From Flavisphingomonas formosensis (GTDB lineage Bacteria > Pseudomonadota > Alphaproteobacteria > Sphingomonadales > Sphingomonadaceae): DNA of 64,000 nt. Position 1 is the first letter of the stretch; the number at the start of each line of letters is the position of its first letter. Below the pieces are notes generated by a model. It ran no database searches, had not been told where the DNA came from, and saw only the letters and a list, made by a program, of their open reading frames with translations. Made by a program: the position numbers and the translations under genes. Positions 61,432-64,000 of this stretch are shown here, piece after piece. The DNA lies in the NCBI RefSeq assembly GCF_009755815.1, contig NZ_WRPK01000001.1, positions 124,001 to 188,000 of the forward strand, given 5' to 3'.

Positions 61432-62280
61432 GTTATCGCGGCTGGCAACGTCATCGGATTGTGCGCGACGGGTGCGCACAGGAATCCCCTCCCCGCCGGG
61501 GAGAGGGGATTCTTCCGCCCCGACGTCCGCCCAGGCGACGGTCTGGGCGATGCGCTGCGGATAGCCGGTTCGCAGGCGATCGAGGAAAGCGTCCTCGATC
61601 TCGGCCAGTTTTGCCCGCGCTCCGTCGGCGTCGCGCGCTTCGACCCTGTCATGGAGTCCTCGCAGCCGCTCGACGAGCAGGCCACGCTGCACCTCGTCGG
61701 GCACGAAGCCGCCGCTGTCGACGATCGCACGCAGCGCCGGCGAGAGCATCGCCAGCACCGCATTGTGCGTGCCCTGCGCGAACAGCGCCCAGAAGCGGTG
61801 ATAATGATGCGAGAAGGCCGGATAATCGCCCATCGCCGCCTCGGCCGCCACGATCGCCGCGCCCATCGCCGCCACTTCGGCGTCGGTCGCATGCTCGACC
61901 ACCATCGGCGCCATGCCCGGCTCGATCACGCTGCGCGCCTCCAGCACCTGGCGGAGCGGGGCGTTCTCGAACTGCATGAGCAGCGCCAGCGTGGAGGCAA
62001 GGCTGGGCCAGCTCGGCCGCGCGACCACCGCCCCGCCCTTCGGCCCGGCACGCACGGTGAGCACACCCTGGAGCTCGAGGAAGCGCAGCGCCTCGCGGAA
62101 GGTGGCGCGGGCGACGCCATGGCGCTTCAGCGCGTCCGCCTCGGAGAGATAGCGGTCGCCGGGCTGCAGCCCTTCTTCCTGGATGGTGCGCACGATGCTG
62201 CGCGCCAGCCGCATCGCCGCCTTCTGCGTGCTGTCCGATCCGGCCGCCAATCCGTCCTCCCGCGCTTCGAGTGCGTTCAT
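61429..62280 (-). CDS. GntR/FadR family transcriptional regulator (FCD)
   Basis: A 283-residue regulator with an N-terminal winged helix (PGDRYLSEADALKRHGVARA, residues 40-59, then TFREALRFLELQGVL) and a C-terminal FCD ligand domain with metal-binding-type histidines (FSHHYHRFW). It is divergent from the cytochrome P450 gene and upstream of the UGSC gene. Its last 30 residues (SPLPGGEGIPVRTRRAQ) run through a hairpin at 61482-61512, so the tail may be repeat-derived. Confidence 0.9.
   Translation of the reverse strand: MNALEAREDGLAAGSDSTQKAAMRLARSIVRTIQEEGLQPGDRYLSEADALKRHGVARATFREALRFLELQGVLTVRAGPKGGAVVARPSWPSLASTLALLMQFENAPLRQVLEARSVIEPGMAPMVVEHATDAEVAAMGAAIVAAEAAMGDYPAFSHHYHRFWALFAQGTHNAVLAMLSPALRAIVDSGGFVPDEVQRGLLVERLRGLHDRVEARDADGARAKLAEIEDAFLDRLRTGYPQRIAQTVAWADVGAEESPLPGGEGIPVRTRRAQSDDVASRDN
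61482..61512. terminator. stem-loop in the 3' end of the GntR gene
   Basis: GAATCCCCTC and GAGGGGATTC form a perfect 10-bp stem around an 11-base loop. The sequence is part of the coding frame. It is repeat-like and has no T run, so a terminator role is only possible. Confidence 0.4.
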
Positions 62281-62370
62281 AACAAGAGTTGTCCGTCAGT
62301 CACGCTCCGCCCGGCTTGAGGCGATACCCTCGGGGTGCGAGTTTTTCATGGACTTGCAAGGACGCGGCCG

Positions 62371-63561
62371 ATGATCAGCTTCAATCCCTATGATCCGGAT
62401 TATGGGCGCGATCCCTATCCGCTCTATGCCCGGCTGCGCGACGAGGCGCCTGCCTATCACAATCCCGAGATGAGCTTCTGGGCGCTGTCCCGCTATGACG
62501 ATGTCGTCATGGCGCATCGCGACGCCGCGACCTTCAGCAGCGCCAACGGCGTCTCGCTGGAAGGTTATGAGGCGGCGATGCCCTTCCTGATCGTCAAGGA
62601 CCAGCCCGAGCATAATTGGGCCAAGGGCCTCGTCGTGAAGATGTTCGCGCGCAACCGCATGGTCGCGCTCGACGCCTTCATCCGCCGCCGGGCGATCGAG
62701 CTGCTCGAAGGGCTGTATGCACACTATGGTCCCGACGCCGAGTTCGACTTCGTCAGCGAATTCACCGTGCGCCTGCCGCTCGACGTGATCGGCGAGCTGC
62801 TCGGCATCCCGCACGCGCTGCAACACGACATCCACCGGCTCAGCAACATGATCGTGATGCGCGGCGAGGGCGAGGACGACGCCTTTGCCGAGGGCACGGC
62901 GAAGATCATGGAGATCTACACCGAACTCGCCCGCGACCGGCGGGCGCGGCCACGCGATGACGTCATCTCGATGATCATCGCCGAGGAGGTGGAGGACGAG
63001 CATGGCGTGAAGCACAGCATGAGCGATTATGAGATCGGCGTGCGCTTCATGGAGATGGGATTTGCCGGGCACGAGACGGTGGCCAAGGCGATCCCCAACG
63101 GCGCGATGGCCTTTCACCATTTCCCCGCGGAGCGGGCGAAGCTGGCTGCAGACCGGTCGCTGCTGCCCGGCGCGGTGGAGGAGATTTTGCGCTTCGATCC
63201 GCCCTCGCAGCTCCAGGGGCGCACGACGACGCGTGACGTCGAGCTGCACGGCGTCACCATCCCCGCGGGCGAGCGGGTGATGCTGCTCACCGGCAGCGCG
63301 ACCCGCGATCCGCGCGCCTTCGAAGATGCCGATCGGTTCGACATCACCCGGCCGCTCGACAACCGCTCGGTCTTCTTCGGCTTCGGCGTGCACAAATGCC
63401 TGGGCATCCATCTCGCCCGGCAGGAACTGGCGATCGCATTCGGTGAGATGACCGATCGCTTTCCCGACTATCAGGTGGATCCGGAGCGGGCGACGCGGCT
63501 GGTGCTCAGCAACGTCCGGGGCGTCGCCAGCCTGCCGATCCGGCTGGGGCAGCACGCTTGA
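62371..63561 (+). CDS. cytochrome P450
   Basis: A 396-residue soluble bacterial P450. The I-helix oxygen-activation motif FAGHETVAK, the ExxR motif (EEILR) and the heme-binding FGFGVHKCLG are all present, and the length is typical of class I bacterial P450s. The ATG at 62371 is chosen because the conserved region begins there. No ferredoxin gene is seen next to it. It is divergent from GntR, which may control it. Confidence 0.95.
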   Translation: MISFNPYDPDYGRDPYPLYARLRDEAPAYHNPEMSFWALSRYDDVVMAHRDAATFSSANGVSLEGYEAAMPFLIVKDQPEHNWAKGLVVKMFARNRMVALDAFIRRRAIELLEGLYAHYGPDAEFDFVSEFTVRLPLDVIGELLGIPHALQHDIHRLSNMIVMRGEGEDDAFAEGTAKIMEIYTELARDRRARPRDDVISMIIAEEVEDEHGVKHSMSDYEIGVRFMEMGFAGHETVAKAIPNGAMAFHHFPAERAKLAADRSLLPGAVEEILRFDPPSQLQGRTTTRDVELHGVTIPAGERVMLLTGSATRDPRAFEDADRFDITRPLDNRSVFFGFGVHKCLGIHLARQELAIAFGEMTDRFPDYQVDPERATRLVLSNVRGVASLPIRLGQHA

Positions 63562-63569
63562 CCCCAACT

Positions 63570-63666
63570 CCGTTCGTGCTGAGCTTGTCGAAGCACTCCC
63601 TTTCTTCCTCTTTCATCGGAAGCGGCAAAGAGAAGGAAGAGGCTTCGACAAGCTCAGCCCGAACGG
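63570..63666. repeat. paired palindromic repeat (family B)
   Basis: Arms CCGTTCGTGCTGAGCTTGTC and its mirror (GACAAGCTCAGCCCGAACGG) flank a purine-rich centre. It matches 10551-10639 in design and lies just after the P450 gene. Confidence 0.85.
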
Positions 63667-63824
63667 TGAATGGGATCACCGCAACCCGGCATGACATCAA
63701 GGATATCGCCGCCGGGCCTTCGCTTTTGCCAAATGGTCAACGCCACTTGATCGAATGCGGACCCACCGCCACGCCGCGAAGGCATATCGGCGTCTCGGGC
63801 GCCTTTTGGACGGAGGAGAGGTGA

Positions 63825-64000
63825 TGCAGTTCGCGAACAAGGTCGCCATCGTGACGGGCGGCGCGCAGGGGATCGGCTATGGCTATGCCGAGCGCCTGCT
63901 GGAGGAAGGCGCCGCGGTCGCGATCGTCGACATCGCCGAGGAGAAGGGCAAGGCTGCGGTCGAGGCGCTGTCGGCCAAGGGCAAGGTGATCTTCGTGCGC
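63825..64000 (+). CDS. SDR family oxidoreductase, 3'-partial
   Basis: The first 58 residues of an SDR with the cofactor motif TGGAQGIG at residues 11-18 and the acidic end of beta-2 ([11 protein letters not shown]), which favours NAD over NADP. GGAGGAGAGGTG precedes the ATG. The gene is cut by the window edge, so the catalytic residues are not visible. Confidence 0.88.

Noticed and set aside
59630-61432. 600-residue open frame on the plus strand
   Set aside because: It is antisense to the UGSC-family gene, whose reading has coherent motifs.
1-64000. CRISPR arrays, tRNA or rRNA genes
   Set aside because: No regularly spaced direct repeats and no cloverleaf or rRNA sequence were noticed on reading both strands by eye. 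A covariance search would be decisive.

Overview
The window is GC-rich alphaproteobacterial chromosome and most resembles a sphingomonad. Indications are the dense short-chain dehydrogenase (SDR), Rieske oxygenase and acyl-CoA dehydrogenase content, a Coq4-family protein, DUF3597 and YidB/DUF937-like small proteins, and many dispersed palindromic intergenic repeats of the sphingomonad type. No rRNA, tRNA, CRISPR array or transposase gene was recognised.

Layout. 1-4.7 kb: a leftward beta-oxidation operon (quinone oxidoreductase, FadB/FadJ-like fusion, acyl-CoA dehydrogenase cut by the window edge) divergent from a TetR gene. 4.9-8.2 kb: a rightward block with a DapB-like reductase, two SDRs and a SnoaL-like protein. 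8.4-14.3 kb: leftward genes for an Old Yellow Enzyme, a Coq4-like protein, a D-aminoacylase-type amidohydrolase, TetR and a KshA-like Rieske oxygenase. 14.5-17.5 kb: an extradiol dioxygenase, two Lrp/AsnC regulators and TetR. 17.6-18.7 kb: a compositionally foreign HEAT-like orphan. 18.8-30.3 kb: a SnoaL-like protein, an AraC regulator and nine SDR genes (eight of them consecutive), then a VOC protein and a hydrolase.

30.8-38.7 kb is an accessory island. After two small sphingomonad proteins comes an AT-rich gene for a reverse transcriptase of the unknown-group/Abi/DRT (anti-phage) type, preceded by a structured noncoding stretch. Next is an exported orphan, then three copies of one HTH (terminase-small-subunit-like) gene separated by two unrelated cargo genes. 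One cargo gene is bracketed by an exact 20-bp inverted repeat. Copies 1 and 2 are truncated or frameshifted; copy 3 is a two-domain fusion with an 82-bp palindromic repeat inside its reading frame.

38.9-64 kb is catabolic again. A leftward operon (CoA ligase, degenerate amidohydrolase, Rieske, paired acyl-CoA dehydrogenases) is divergent from a rightward one (Rieske, thiolase-like, DUF35, hydrolase, deacylase). Then come a TetR gene and a nine-gene rightward operon (enoyl-CoA hydratase, FadD, thioesterase, paired acyl-CoA dehydrogenases, SnoaL, membrane protein, SDR, SMP-30). Last are a UGSC-family protein, a GntR regulator, a cytochrome P450 and a partial SDR. Oxygenases, CoA ligases, paired acyl-CoA dehydrogenases, a thiolase/DUF35 pair and a meta-cleavage enzyme together suggest degradation of polycyclic or alicyclic compounds (steroid- or terpenoid-like). 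The substrate is inferred, not shown.

The best candidate for something undescribed is the reverse transcriptase with its upstream RNA-like region, next to the HTH-copy/cargo array. GC statements are by-eye estimates; family names are from recalled motifs, without database searches.
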